From contig NZ_DYXM01000075.1 of assembly GCF_020742175.1 (NCBI RefSeq), positions 1 to 28,158 on the forward strand: a stretch of 28,158 nt of DNA, written 5' to 3'. Positions 19,251-26,800 of this stretch are shown here, one piece after another. This stretch comes from Dietzia timorensis. Its GTDB lineage: Bacteria; Actinomycetota; Actinomycetes; Mycobacteriales; Mycobacteriaceae. How positions within the stretch are numbered: the stretch's first letter is position 1; every line of letters begins with the position of its first letter. The position numbers and the translations under genes are program-made. Below the pieces are notes generated by a model. That model had not been told where the DNA came from, made no database searches, and was given only the letters and a program-made list of their open reading frames with translations.

Positions 19251-19259
19251 ACTAGCAGG

Positions 19260-20165
19260 ATGATCGATCTCCACCGTCTGAGGGTTTTTCGAGCAGTAGT
19301 CGCCGCTGGCTCTATCAGTGCGGCATCCGAATCCCTGGGCTACACAAAAAGCGCCATAAGTCAGCAACTCAATGCCTTCGCACGGGAAACGGGATTGACA
19401 CTGTTCGTCCGCTCCGGGCGCGGTCTCTCGCTCACAGGTGCGGGAAAAGAACTCTTCGACGCCAGTCGCACATTGGTCCGCGAGCATGCAGCACTGGAAA
19501 CTCTCGTCGACTCACTGAATGAAGGGCGACGTTCGCCGCTCGTGCTCGGCACCTTTGCCTCCGCCGGTGAGGCTCTCCTGCCGCAGGTACTCGCAGAACT
19601 GTCCAGCGAATACACCGACCCCCCTGTCAATGTTGTCCTCAGCGACATCGCGCCTCCTGCTACCCGCCCTGACGTCGATCTGCGCGTGGAAGTACCCGGC
19701 CAAGAGACACCAGTCCCGCATGGGTACACCCGCGTCGAAATCACGACTGACCCGTATGTAGCAGTCCTTCCTCCGGCGCACCGACTCGCGGATAGGCCAG
19801 CGATCAGGCTCGGCGAGTTGAAGGACGAGAAATGGATACGGGATGACGTCGCAGAAAGCCCATGCTCCGTCATTGCCGCGATGGCGTGGCACGCAGCAGG
19901 GTTCGCGCCTACGTCGGTAATTCAAGCGGCCGACCACCACAGCGCTATCGCGTTTGTCGCCGCCGGCCTGGGGGTTTGCATCATGCCACGTCTCGCCGCG
20001 AAGTCCGCAGCACAGGGCGTTCGAATCGTTGAGGTTCAGGCTCCAACGCCCCGACGGACAATCGTCGCTCACCTGCATGATTCGGTGAATCAGCATCCGC
20101 TCGCTTCGGCGTTGATAACCCGAATCACAAACAAGCTCGCAGAAACGACAACGCCCGCCCCCTAG
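19260..20165 (+). CDS. LysR-family transcriptional regulator
   Basis: 301 aa. Residues about 4-62 are the winged helix-turn-helix (LHRLRVFRAVVAAGSISAAS opening, KSAISQQLNAF recognition helix, LFVRSGRGLSLTGAG wing). Residues about 92-295 form the two-lobed effector domain, with GLGVCIMPRLA as the usual late strand-helix. The effector is unknown. The divergent neighbour is the 74-residue membrane protein, the most likely local target; gcvP lies beyond it. No good Shine-Dalgarno precedes ATG 19260, so a leaderless mRNA from TTAAACT is possible. Confidence 0.9.
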   Translation: MIDLHRLRVFRAVVAAGSISAASESLGYTKSAISQQLNAFARETGLTLFVRSGRGLSLTGAGKELFDASRTLVREHAALETLVDSLNEGRRSPLVLGTFASAGEALLPQVLAELSSEYTDPPVNVVLSDIAPPATRPDVDLRVEVPGQETPVPHGYTRVEITTDPYVAVLPPAHRLADRPAIRLGELKDEKWIRDDVAESPCSVIAAMAWHAAGFAPTSVIQAADHHSAIAFVAAGLGVCIMPRLAAKSAAQGVRIVEVQAPTPRRTIVAHLHDSVNQHPLASALITRITNKLAETTTPAP

Positions 20166-20181
20166 CACGGTGGCCATAGGG

Positions 20182-20206
20182 ACAGGCGTTATAGGACTCG
20201 TCCTGT
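20182..20206. terminator. Weak hairpin between converging lysR and merR
   Basis: ACAGG (20182-20186) and CCTGT (20202-20206) can pair, or alternatively AGGAC-TC-GTCCT within the element. It fills the 47-bp gap between the two convergent genes. There is no T-run, and the two foldings compete, so this is a tentative bidirectional terminator. Confidence 0.35.
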
Positions 20207-20212
20207 TTGGGA

Positions 20213-20872
20213 CTAACCCGTACGGCGCTGACGGGCGCGGCGGCGCGAGGCGAGCTCGTCCTCGACAGCCGGTGCTTCCTCTTCGAGGTCCTCGATACGA
20301 ACTGCGGGAAGTTCGGCGATGGTCCCGGTGAGGTCTCGCATTGCCCCGGCGATGCCGATCCCGAACACTCCTTGCCCACCGTTGAGAATGTCGATGACCT
20401 CAGACTGGTCCGTGCATTCGAAGATCGTCTTGCCATCGGAAACGAGCATGATGTTCGAAAGGTCCTCGACGCCGCGAGAACGAATCTGATCCACAGCGCG
20501 GCGGATGTTCTGAAGAGAGATGCCCGTATCCAACAGGCCCTTCACGATCTTCAGAACCAGGAGATCCTTGAAGGAATACAGGCGCTGCGAACCCGAACCA
20601 TGTGCGTTTCGGATGGAGGGCTTCACCAGATCGGTGCGCGCCCAGTAGTCGAGCTGGCGGTAAGTAATCCCCGCGACCTGGAGCGCGGTGGGAACGCGGT
20701 AGCCCATGGTCTCGTCCGGGATAACGTCGTCCGGGAAGAGCCCCGGCTCGACGTCATTGAGGCTGCCTTGCACGGGGCCGGCTGCGGCCGGCGCTGGAGC
20801 AACGGTCTCGAGGGTCAGTTCGGTCTGGGATTCATCCCCATGGGCAGCCGTACCCCGAGTTTTGTCGACCAC
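20213..20872 (-). CDS. MerR-family transcriptional regulator (Rv1830-like)
   Basis: 219 aa from GTG 20872, behind AAAGGGAG. Residues about 1-50 are an Ala/Pro-rich tail. The MerR helix-turn-helix spans about 56-125 (TALQVAGITYRQLDYWARTDLVKPS, then SQRLYSFKDLLVLKIVKGLLDTGISLQNIRRAV). A small C-terminal region with GKTIFECTDQSEVIDILNGGQGVFGI follows, then a charged tail ending RRRARQRRTG. The sequence and position match M. tuberculosis Rv1830. Targets are not established here. It has a 285-bp upstream region with MerR-type and other dyads, so autoregulation or control by FtsR is plausible. Confidence 0.9.
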   Translation of the reverse strand: MVDKTRGTAAHGDESQTELTLETVAPAPAAAGPVQGSLNDVEPGLFPDDVIPDETMGYRVPTALQVAGITYRQLDYWARTDLVKPSIRNAHGSGSQRLYSFKDLLVLKIVKGLLDTGISLQNIRRAVDQIRSRGVEDLSNIMLVSDGKTIFECTDQSEVIDILNGGQGVFGIGIAGAMRDLTGTIAELPAVRIEDLEEEAPAVEDELASRRRARQRRTG

Positions 20873-20930
20873 GTCGCTCCCTTTCTGCCTGACTATCGTC
20901 TACCCGATCTCCCATACGGGATTCGGTGCA

Positions 20931-20961
20931 ATTTCAGAAATACATCTGTGAAATTTCACAG
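20931..20961. promoter_or_regulatory. Two adjacent palindromes upstream of merR
   Basis: CTGTGAAATTTCACAG at 20946-20961 is a perfect 16-bp palindrome. ATTTC-A-GAAAT at 20931-20941 is a second perfect dyad 4 bp away. They sit 58-90 bp before the merR start, where operators are expected. The TGTGA/TCACA half-sites are 4 nt apart, not the 6 nt needed for CRP/GlxR. Confidence 0.6.
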
Positions 20962-21028
20962 GCGTTGTTTGCATTCAATACGCTATGACCGTTTGTCTGG
21001 ACAATCAATAGGACACGCGGATTCTCTA

Positions 21029-21045
21029 AACCTAAAGTTGAGGTT
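21029..21045 (-). promoter_or_regulatory. MerR-type operator candidate in the merR upstream region
   Basis: AACCT-N7-AGGTT, a dyad of the type MerR regulators bind. On the minus strand TAGGTT and TAGAGA lie on its downstream side as possible -10 elements, and TAGGAC lies 20 nt upstream of TAGGTT as a possible -35. An over-long 19-20 nt spacer spanned by a dyad is characteristic of MerR-activated promoters. It is about 157 bp from the merR start. Confidence 0.5.
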
Positions 21046-21157
21046 GAGACTGATGTCCTAGCAGCGCATTGGTAATGATGTGGCGATAGTGATTTAACAT
21101 CTACGCAGGTCGAAGGGAATTCGGGGCTACCCGATTCAGAATATGCGAGCTGCGGGG

Positions 21158-21637
21158 TTATTCATCCTTGAAGTCCTCCGGCGAGACATGATCGAGGAAC
21201 TCGCGGAAGGCTTCGACGTCGACCTCACCCTCGTCGTCGAGGTTGATCGCCACCTCGTCTACGACCGCCGACGCTGCGAAAATCTGTGCGTCGGCACGCA
21301 GCGCGATTGCGATCGCGTCCGAAGGCCGTGCCGACACCCTCACGCCCTTACCGATTATCAGGTCGGAGTAGAAAGTGCCGCGGTCGACGCTGGTGATCTC
21401 AACACGCTCCAGGGTCTGGCCTAACGCGGTGATGAGCTCGAGATGCAGGTCATGCGACAGTGGCCGCTCGGGCACAACACCCTGCTGGTGCATCGAGATC
21501 GCAGCGGCCTCGGATGCGCCGATCCAGATGGGTAGTACGCGGTTCCCCGAAACTTCGCGAAGGATAAGCACCGGTGCGTAGTCGGGTTCTTCGAACCGGA
21601 CGCCAACGACTCGGAGTTCGATCTGTTCTTCGGCCAC
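21158..21637 (-). CDS. Bifunctional nuclease family protein (BFN, DUF151)
   Basis: 159 aa from GTG 21637, after AGGGGG. The family core is complete: ILREVSGNRVLPIWIGASEAAAI, then HDLHLELITALG, FYSDLIIG and SARPSDAIAIALRADAQIFA. An acidic tail follows. Homologues include M. tuberculosis Rv1829 and plant BFN proteins with reported DNase/RNase activity; the bacterial role is not defined. It lies 49 bp after ftsR on the same strand and is probably in the garA-ftsR operon. Confidence 0.92.
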   Translation of the reverse strand: MAEEQIELRVVGVRFEEPDYAPVLILREVSGNRVLPIWIGASEAAAISMHQQGVVPERPLSHDLHLELITALGQTLERVEITSVDRGTFYSDLIIGKGVRVSARPSDAIAIALRADAQIFAASAVVDEVAINLDDEGEVDVEAFREFLDHVSPEDFKDE

Positions 21638-21686
21638 CGGTGCCCCCTAGTTCTCGGTCGTTTCGATTTCTTTGTGTGCGGCAGGC

Positions 21687-22430
21687 TCAGCGATCGAGCT
21701 CGCGGCGCACTTTCACCGTCACCAGTGTCGATTGGAGCGTCACCGACAACGCTGCAATCTCCCGCGCAAGCTCGGCTGCGCGGTCTCGTGCGTCTGGATC
21801 GTTTCTGCCCGCCACAGGCCCCGCAAGTGACGCGATGACATCCGCCTGCCTCGTAGCCGCCGTGCGAAAAGCGCGTAGGTGCCGCAGTTCTACCCCGTGC
21901 TCGACAAGCTCTTTTGCGGTCTTGGCGATAATTACCGATTCAGCCTCAAAGTAGCCTCCACGACCGGGTTCGATCAGCCCTGTGGAGTGCAGCTCTTTGA
22001 CGAGTTCGACCGAGACCTCTGCCTGCGCTGCCACCATCTCCGTAGACAGGCGAGTGGCCTGCGACGGGCGGAAGTCCTTCGGCTCGGCTCCGGGGAGTCC
22101 TTCCGGCCTACGTCCGAGCGGCAGCGCCGCCGCGGTGCCGTCAGCGACGCCCGCATCAAGTTCCTCGAGTTCGGCACGAATCACCTTGAGAGGTAGATAC
22201 CTATCGCGCTGAGCCGCAAGAATGAAGCGGAGCCGATCGATGTCGGTTTCAGCGAAACGGCGATAGCCGCTCGCAGTTCGTTCCGGCGTGACCAGACCCT
22301 CGTTCTCCAGGAAGCGAACTTTGGAGATGGTTACGTCTGGAAACTCGGGACGCAAAAGGTCGATGACCTGACCAATCGACGATGTCGTGGGCCGGCCATC
22401 GACCTGCTTTCGCTGTGCCTGAGGGGTCAC
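21687..22430 (-). CDS. ftsR: FtsR-like MerR-family transcriptional regulator (Rv1828-like)
   Basis: 247 aa from GTG 22430, overlapping the garA stop as GTGA. The MerR helix-turn-helix is at about 17-95 (SIGQVIDLLRPEFPDVTISK, VRFLENEGLVTPERTASGYRRF, then DIDRLRFILAAQRDRYLPLKVIR). After a linker of about 50 residues, a second helical domain (about 130-240) resembles the effector part of Rv1828. The Corynebacterium glutamicum orthologue FtsR activates ftsZ. The overlap with garA suggests coupled expression of a metabolic switch and a division regulator. Confidence 0.92.
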   Translation of the reverse strand: MTPQAQRKQVDGRPTTSSIGQVIDLLRPEFPDVTISKVRFLENEGLVTPERTASGYRRFAETDIDRLRFILAAQRDRYLPLKVIRAELEELDAGVADGTAAALPLGRRPEGLPGAEPKDFRPSQATRLSTEMVAAQAEVSVELVKELHSTGLIEPGRGGYFEAESVIIAKTAKELVEHGVELRHLRAFRTAATRQADVIASLAGPVAGRNDPDARDRAAELAREIAALSVTLQSTLVTVKVRRELDR

Positions 22431-22858
22431 TGACCGCCGACGCCGGTGAGGAACACCAGACGGAACTTACCGATCTGGACCTCGTCCCCGTTCGACAGCG
22501 TTGCGCTGTCCACCGGTTCCCGATTGACATAGGTACCGTTCAACGAGCCGACATCCACCACGGTGAACGACTGGCCTTCCTGGCGGAACTCCGCGTGCCG
22601 ACGAGACACGGTGACGTCGTCGAGGAAGATGTCGCTATCCGGATGACGACCCGCCGAAGTGGTCTCCTGGTCAAGGAGAAAGCGGGAGCCGGCATTGGGA
22701 CCACGCTTGACTACCAGCAGGGCCTGTCCCTCGGGCAAACCCTCGACACCGGTCAGCGAAGCTTCCTGGCCCTGGCTGTCCGACTCGTTGAGCAGCTCCG
22801 CGCGAAACACCGAGGTGGTTTCGGCCGTCGCCTCGGGGAAGTTCTTGTTTTCACTCAC
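22427..22858 (-). CDS. garA: FHA-domain protein GarA/OdhI
   Basis: 143 aa from GTG 22858, with GGGAG about 9 nt upstream. The N-terminal motif ETTSVF (13-18) is the known phosphorylation site of Ser/Thr kinases PknB and PknG on Thr14/Thr15. The FHA domain (about 45-140) has its phospho-Thr binding residues: G70-R71, S85 in VSRRH and N107 in SLNGT. Unphosphorylated GarA/OdhI binds and inhibits 2-oxoglutarate dehydrogenase and, in mycobacteria, glutamate dehydrogenase. It overlaps ftsR by 4 nt. gcvH lies 214 bp upstream with a probable promoter between. Confidence 0.95.
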   Translation of the reverse strand: MSENKNFPEATAETTSVFRAELLNESDSQGQEASLTGVEGLPEGQALLVVKRGPNAGSRFLLDQETTSAGRHPDSDIFLDDVTVSRRHAEFRQEGQSFTVVDVGSLNGTYVNREPVDSATLSNGDEVQIGKFRLVFLTGVGGQ

Positions 22859-23072
22859 TACCGTCTTCTCCCTAACTCGAAAGGTAGGGCCGTGTGGCCT
22901 CTACGGTTTTCGACTATCCCTTGTCATTCTATCCGTAAAAAGCATCCGTAGTTTGCTCCCCGCCTTCAACGGGGCATCAAAATCTATTTTCGGATGTATT
23001 TGATTCGTCGCGGTCCGGGTTCGAACCTATTGCGGAAGCATCTCGCGGCCCGGCAACCTCGTAGCTCGCTGC
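22859..23072. promoter_or_regulatory. garA upstream region with hairpin and candidate promoter
   Basis: On the minus strand a CCCCG-N7-CGGGG hairpin (22958-22974) follows gcvH by about 100 nt and could end its transcript, though it lacks a U-run. Downstream, TAGAAT at 22926-22931 fits a -10 for garA, with a leader of about 60 nt. ACGGAT occurs twice, 7 nt apart, around that -10. A 10-bp palindrome GGTTCGAACC lies at 23018-23027. Confidence 0.45.
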
Positions 23073-23477
23073 CTATTCGGCGGTGATCTTCTTGTAGCCC
23101 TCGGCATCGAGAGTTTCTTCGAGCTGAGCCTGCAGATCGTCCTCGTCTGCGATCTCGAGGACGATAATCCAGCCTTCGCCGAACGCATCGTTGTTGATCA
23201 GCTCCGGGCTCGATTCGAGCTCGCTATTGACCTCGACGACGCTCCCGGTGAGCGGGGCGAATAGATCCGACACACTCTTCGGGGACTCGACCTCGCCGAA
23301 CGGCTCGCCCGTCTGGGTCTCGGACCCTACCTCGGGAAGCTGGACATAAACGATATCGCCGAGCTTTTCCTGGGCGTACTCCGTGATCCCCACGCGTACG
23401 CGAGTGGACGAGATCTGCTCGATCCACTCGTGCTCCTCGGTGTAGCGGAGCTGGTCAGGAACGTTCTGGTCGCTCAT
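23073..23477 (-). CDS. gcvH: Glycine cleavage system H protein
   Basis: 134 aa from ATG 23477. The protein carries the lipoyl domain that shuttles the aminomethyl group between GcvP, GcvT and Lpd. Marks: RYTEEHEWIE near the start, VGITEYAQEKLGDIVYVQLPEVG, and the lipoylation site ESPKSVSDL with Lys67; Pro66 stands where Val or Thr is more usual. The LINNDAFGEGWI segment is typical. The acidic C-terminus ends KKITAE. It is 124 bp downstream of the pgsA2-like gene. Its partner gcvP is 4.5 kb away with a different control region; no riboswitch is seen here. Confidence 0.95.
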   Translation of the reverse strand: MSDQNVPDQLRYTEEHEWIEQISSTRVRVGITEYAQEKLGDIVYVQLPEVGSETQTGEPFGEVESPKSVSDLFAPLTGSVVEVNSELESSPELINNDAFGEGWIIVLEIADEDDLQAQLEETLDAEGYKKITAE

Positions 23478-23510
23478 TGTGCACCTTTCGCGTCAATCTC
23501 TACCGCCCGC

Positions 23511-23525
23511 CCCGCGCAGCGCGGG
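23511..23525. terminator. Short GC hairpin upstream of gcvH
   Basis: CCCGCG-CAG-CGCGGG, a perfect 6-bp stem 34 bp before the gcvH start. It may end the pgsA2-like transcript or lie in the gcvH leader. A possible gcvH promoter, TGCGAC and TAGGCT with an 18-bp spacer on the minus strand, precedes it. There is no U-run. Confidence 0.35.
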
Positions 23526-23601
23526 TTTAGGCATGCCCAAAAGCCTACACACCCCCACATCGGCCGTCGCACAGCATTCGCGAATCGACAACCGCGGGAG
23601 A

Positions 23602-24414
23602 TTATTTCAGCTGTTCACCAACTATTTTAAGGGGTACGGGAGGGGTGAGTCTCGCAATCTGCACGGCTCGAGCCAGATACACCAGGCCCGACCACACATA
23701 CAGCCCCACTCCCCAGTAGAGCGCAGCCTCCCCCAATAACCGGAACGGTTCCTCGAACCACACGTTCGCCGCTGCGGCAAGCAGGAGGGGAAACGACCAC
23801 ATCAGCGAGAACGAGGCGGCTTTGCCGAGGTATATCACCTCGGGCACTATCCCTCTGCGCCGGTACACCAAGAGCGAGACCACGAGCGTCGCATCCCTGG
23901 CAAGCAGTACGAACACCACCCACCACGGAACATGCCCCGCGAAGGCGAACACGAGCGGGACGACGGTGATGAGAATCCGGTCCGCGATCGGATCGAGTTT
24001 CGCGCCGAGCTTCGAGCGCATGTCGAACAATCGCGCAATCTTGCCGTCGAGCCAGTCGGACGCGCCAAGCACCGCGAGCAGGATCAGCGCAAGTCCGGGC
24101 CTGTCCCACACGGCGACACTCACCGCGAACACCGGGATCAAGGCAATCCGGCCCATCGAGATGATGTTGGGCGGCGTCCAGACGCGGTCGCTAACATGTC
24201 CGGCGCCGTGTTGGCGTTCCTCCGCAGCGCCGGGCACCCCGGGCGGCACCGCCGCCGACAAGTGGCCACCCCGGGGTTCCGGGATATCGACGCCGAGGAC
24301 GCGCCCCGAACCCGAGCGCCAGTCCTTGAGATCCAGACGTTCGCCTTGCGCGAATCGGTCACGACCCCGGGGCGAGGAGGAATCCCGCGGCGGCTGTGGT
24401 GGCGTCGACGTCAT
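23602..24414 (-). CDS. pgsA2: CDP-alcohol phosphatidyltransferase (PgsA2-like)
   Basis: 270 aa from ATG 24414. The complete family motif D-x2-DG-x2-AR-x8-G-x3-D-x3-D is present at D120, D123-G124, A127-R128, G137, D141 and D145, so the enzyme should be active in joining a CDP-diacylglycerol phosphatidyl group to an alcohol. Five or six hydrophobic segments follow WTPPNIISMGRI at about 79. Residues 1-78 are a polar, Pro/Gly/Arg-rich extension not seen in the shorter Rv1822-type proteins; no in-frame ATG, GTG or TTG with a ribosome site lies near residue 75, so the extension seems real. Position next to secA2 matches Rv1821-Rv1822. The acceptor alcohol is not certain (phosphatidylglycerolphosphate synthase by annotation of relatives). 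Confidence 0.85.
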   Translation of the reverse strand: MTSTPPQPPRDSSSPRGRDRFAQGERLDLKDWRSGSGRVLGVDIPEPRGGHLSAAVPPGVPGAAEERQHGAGHVSDRVWTPPNIISMGRIALIPVFAVSVAVWDRPGLALILLAVLGASDWLDGKIARLFDMRSKLGAKLDPIADRILITVVPLVFAFAGHVPWWVVFVLLARDATLVVSLLVYRRRGIVPEVIYLGKAASFSLMWSFPLLLAAAANVWFEEPFRLLGEAALYWGVGLYVWSGLVYLARAVQIARLTPPVPLKIVGEQLK

Positions 24415-24431
24415 CGGTCTGATCGGCCTGC

Positions 24432-26729
24432 TTAGCGGAACGTTCCCATGATGCCGGAGAAAACGTTGCCGCCGGCGGCCATCGGATTGTCATGAACCAT
24501 GTACGTCCACGTGGACGTCGGGCGGGCCTTGCCCTCGGACTCGAGATCGGCTCCCTCCGAAGTGAACTCGACGCCGACGAGGGTCACCCTGGCCTCATCT
24601 ACCGCGCGGTTGGCGATGTGCTTGAAACCGGCGATCGCAATGCGGTGAAACTCGTCGAGGGGGTTCTGGCGGCCGAGCGCGCGGAGATGGATGGACTCGC
24701 GTACGTCGTTCATCTCCTCGAGGTGCTGCGCCCACTCCTGGTCGAGGTGCCACAGCATGACCTCACGGCAGCCCTGCACAGTGGCCTCATGGCCGACCTT
24801 CGCCTCGACTTCTGCCACGCGCTCGCTCTCGTGCTCGGCCATCTCCTCGTACGGGCGCTCCGTGAGCAACAGTTCCTGACGACGGTCGGCGATGATGTTG
24901 CGCTGCTCGGCGAGGAGGCGGGAGTAACGCCACGTGTTCGCGTGGATCTCGAGCATCTGGCCGTCGGTGACGCGCTGCGCGTGGTCGACGAGATGGCGTG
25001 CCTTATCGCCCCGCATTTCGCCGGTGAGCTTGTCATGTGCCGTGGGGATCTTGTGCGGTTCGATCGCCGAGGTGATGACGTCGTCATCCATCGACGCGAA
25101 GAACAAGCTCTTGCCCGGGTCACCCTGGCGGCCGGCGCGCCCGCGCAGCTGGTTGTCGAGCCGCTCGGTCTTGTGGCGCCCGGTACCGATGACGAACAGA
25201 CCGCCGAGTTCGGCGACCTCGTCATGGCGGGATTCATCGGAGCCGCCGAGCTTGATGTCCGTGCCGCGACCTGCCATCTGCGTCGACACGGTCACGTGCC
25301 CGACGTTGCCGGCCTCGGCGATGATCTCGGCTTCTTCGGCGTCATTCTTGGCGTTGAGCACCGTGGCCTCGAGACCGTGCTCGGCCAGGGAAGCGGCGAG
25401 CTGTTCGGACTCGGCGACGTCCTGCGTGCCGATGAGGATCGGCTGGCCGGTCTCGTGGATCTCGCGAACCTTCTGTACGACGGCGGAGTTCTTGTGCTCG
25501 ACATCGATGAAGACCTCGTCCGGCTCGTCGATGCGAATGTTGGGGCGGTTCTGCTCGATCACCGAGACGCCGAGCGAGTAGAACTCCTTGAGCTGGTTGC
25601 CCGCGGCGAGCGCCGTGCCCGTCATCCCCGACACCCTGGAATAGCGTCCGATGAGGGCTTGTACAGTCATCGAGTCGAGGATCTTGCCCGCCTCGGAGAT
25701 TGCGACGCCCTCCTTCACCTCGACCGCAGCCTGGAGGCCATCCGGCCAGCGCTGCAGCTCGGCGACGCGACCGCGGGAGGCGTTGACGAGCTGAACGCGC
25801 CCGTCGCGCACGATGTAGTCGACATCCTTACGCAGCAGGAAGTTCGCGTGGAGCGCGACGTTGACCTGTACCAGCGTCGAGCCGACGTGTTCGGTCGAGT
25901 AGATGTCGTCGATGTGGAGCTCGTTCTCGATCGCCTTGGCGCCGTCCTCGGTGAGGAAGATGTTGCGGCGTTCGGAGTCGGTCTCGTAGTGGCGGCCGGC
26001 GCGCAGACGCCGCACGGCCGCGAATACCTCCGTGGTGGGCGCCTCGGCGGAGGTCGACCCTGCGAGCACGAGCGGTACGAGTGCCTCGTCGACGAGCACC
26101 GAATCGGCCTCGTCGACGATGACGATGTCGGTGACCGGGCGGAGTAGATCGTCGGGGTGGGTGACCATCTGCTCGCGCAGGATGTCGAACCCGATCTCGG
26201 ACACCGAACCATAGGTGATGTCACACGCGTACGCGGACTTTCGTTCCTCGCGCGTCGAGGTCTCGGTGACATGGCCGACGGACAGTCCGAGCACCTCGAG
26301 CAGCGGGCCCATCCACTCGGCGTCGCGGCGTGCGAGGTAGTCGTTGACCGACATCAGGTGCACGTGGTGGCCCTGTAGGGCGTAACCGGCGGCCGCGATG
26401 GCGCCTGAAAGCGTCTTGCCTTCACCGGTTGCCATTTCGACGACGTCGCCCGCGAACATGCGCAACGCGCCCTGCAGCTGAACGTCGAAGGGGCGTAGGC
26501 CGACCGAGCGCTCCGCGGCCTCGCGGGCCAGGGCGAGGAACTTGGCGGCGTCCGGGGCCGGATCGCCGTGCAGGTCGAGCGCGTGCGCGGCATCGGCGAA
26601 CTCGCTCGTGTCCAGCCCGGCTGCCCAAGAGTCGAATTCCGCGGATGCGTCGATGGCCCCCTTGGCCTTCTTCGTGTCCCGCTCCTGCGAGGCTCCGAGA
26701 AGCTTCCAAAAGCCGCTAGTCAATCCCAC
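24432..26729 (-). CDS. secA2: Accessory Sec system translocation ATPase SecA2
   Basis: 765 aa from GTG 26729, with GGGAG 9 nt upstream; the frame is open to 27164, but that part overlaps the neighbouring gene and is Arg-rich antisense-like sequence. SecA motifs: EMATGEGKT (Walker A, about 98-106), VDEADSVLVDEA (DEAD-type), SGMTGTA, TVSTQMAGRGTDI and RGRAGRQGDPG. It lacks the C-terminal Cys-rich zinc region of SecA1 and ends TSTWTYMVHDNPM... as in M. tuberculosis SecA2. The protein exports a small set of proteins with SecYEG. It is followed after 17 bp by the pgsA2-like gene. A TTG six nt inside is an alternative start. Confidence 0.95.
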   Translation of the reverse strand: MGLTSGFWKLLGASQERDTKKAKGAIDASAEFDSWAAGLDTSEFADAAHALDLHGDPAPDAAKFLALAREAAERSVGLRPFDVQLQGALRMFAGDVVEMATGEGKTLSGAIAAAGYALQGHHVHLMSVNDYLARRDAEWMGPLLEVLGLSVGHVTETSTREERKSAYACDITYGSVSEIGFDILREQMVTHPDDLLRPVTDIVIVDEADSVLVDEALVPLVLAGSTSAEAPTTEVFAAVRRLRAGRHYETDSERRNIFLTEDGAKAIENELHIDDIYSTEHVGSTLVQVNVALHANFLLRKDVDYIVRDGRVQLVNASRGRVAELQRWPDGLQAAVEVKEGVAISEAGKILDSMTVQALIGRYSRVSGMTGTALAAGNQLKEFYSLGVSVIEQNRPNIRIDEPDEVFIDVEHKNSAVVQKVREIHETGQPILIGTQDVAESEQLAASLAEHGLEATVLNAKNDAEEAEIIAEAGNVGHVTVSTQMAGRGTDIKLGGSDESRHDEVAELGGLFVIGTGRHKTERLDNQLRGRAGRQGDPGKSLFFASMDDDVITSAIEPHKIPTAHDKLTGEMRGDKARHLVDHAQRVTDGQMLEIHANTWRYSRLLAEQRNIIADRRQELLLTERPYEEMAEHESERVAEVEAKVGHEATVQGCREVMLWHLDQEWAQHLEEMNDVRESIHLRALGRQNPLDEFHRIAIAGFKHIANRAVDEARVTLVGVEFTSEGADLESEGKARPTSTWTYMVHDNPMAAGGNVFSGIMGTFR

Positions 26730-26770
26730 GTTAAGTAACTCCCGCTGTTGTTCGCATGTACTTCCCGGCC

Positions 26771-26776
26771 AGTCTA
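26771..26776 (-). promoter_or_regulatory. Possible -10 element of secA2
   Basis: TAGACT on the minus strand at 26771-26776 matches TAnnnT and would give a leader of about 36 nt before GTG 26729. The -35 position falls inside the hairpin at 26783-26800 and is poor. Confidence 0.38.
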
Positions 26777-26782
26777 TGCACC

Positions 26783-26800
26783 CGCGGCCGCTTGGCCGCG
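26783..26800 (-). terminator. Hairpin directly behind the upstream gene's stop codon
   Basis: CGCGGCC-GCTT-GGCCGCG, a perfect 7-bp GC stem with a 4-nt loop, beginning at the first base after the TAA at 26801-26803. No U-run follows. It is likely a terminator or attenuator between the unknown gene and secA2. Confidence 0.55.

Larger units (their letters stand above)
20873..21157. other. Intergenic region between bfn and merR
   Basis: This 285-bp spacer has no plausible coding frame. It contains the palindromes at 20931-20961, the MerR-type dyad at 21029-21045, and a locally AT-rich stretch (20930-21110) that contrasts with the flanking genes. No tRNA or small RNA fold is evident by eye. Confidence 0.55.

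Noticed and set aside
20946..20961. CTGTGAAATTTCACAG as a CRP/GlxR site
   Set aside because: The half-sites TGTGA and TCACA are 4 nt apart; CRP/GlxR sites need 6.
23018..23027. GGTTCGAACC, resembling a tRNA T-loop
   Set aside because: Flanking bases do not form a 5-bp T-stem, and no acceptor, D or anticodon arm can be built around it on either strand. Kept only as a short palindrome.
24492..26147. 551-codon plus-strand open frame inside secA2
   Set aside because: Antisense mirror of the SecA2 frame, with no family pattern.
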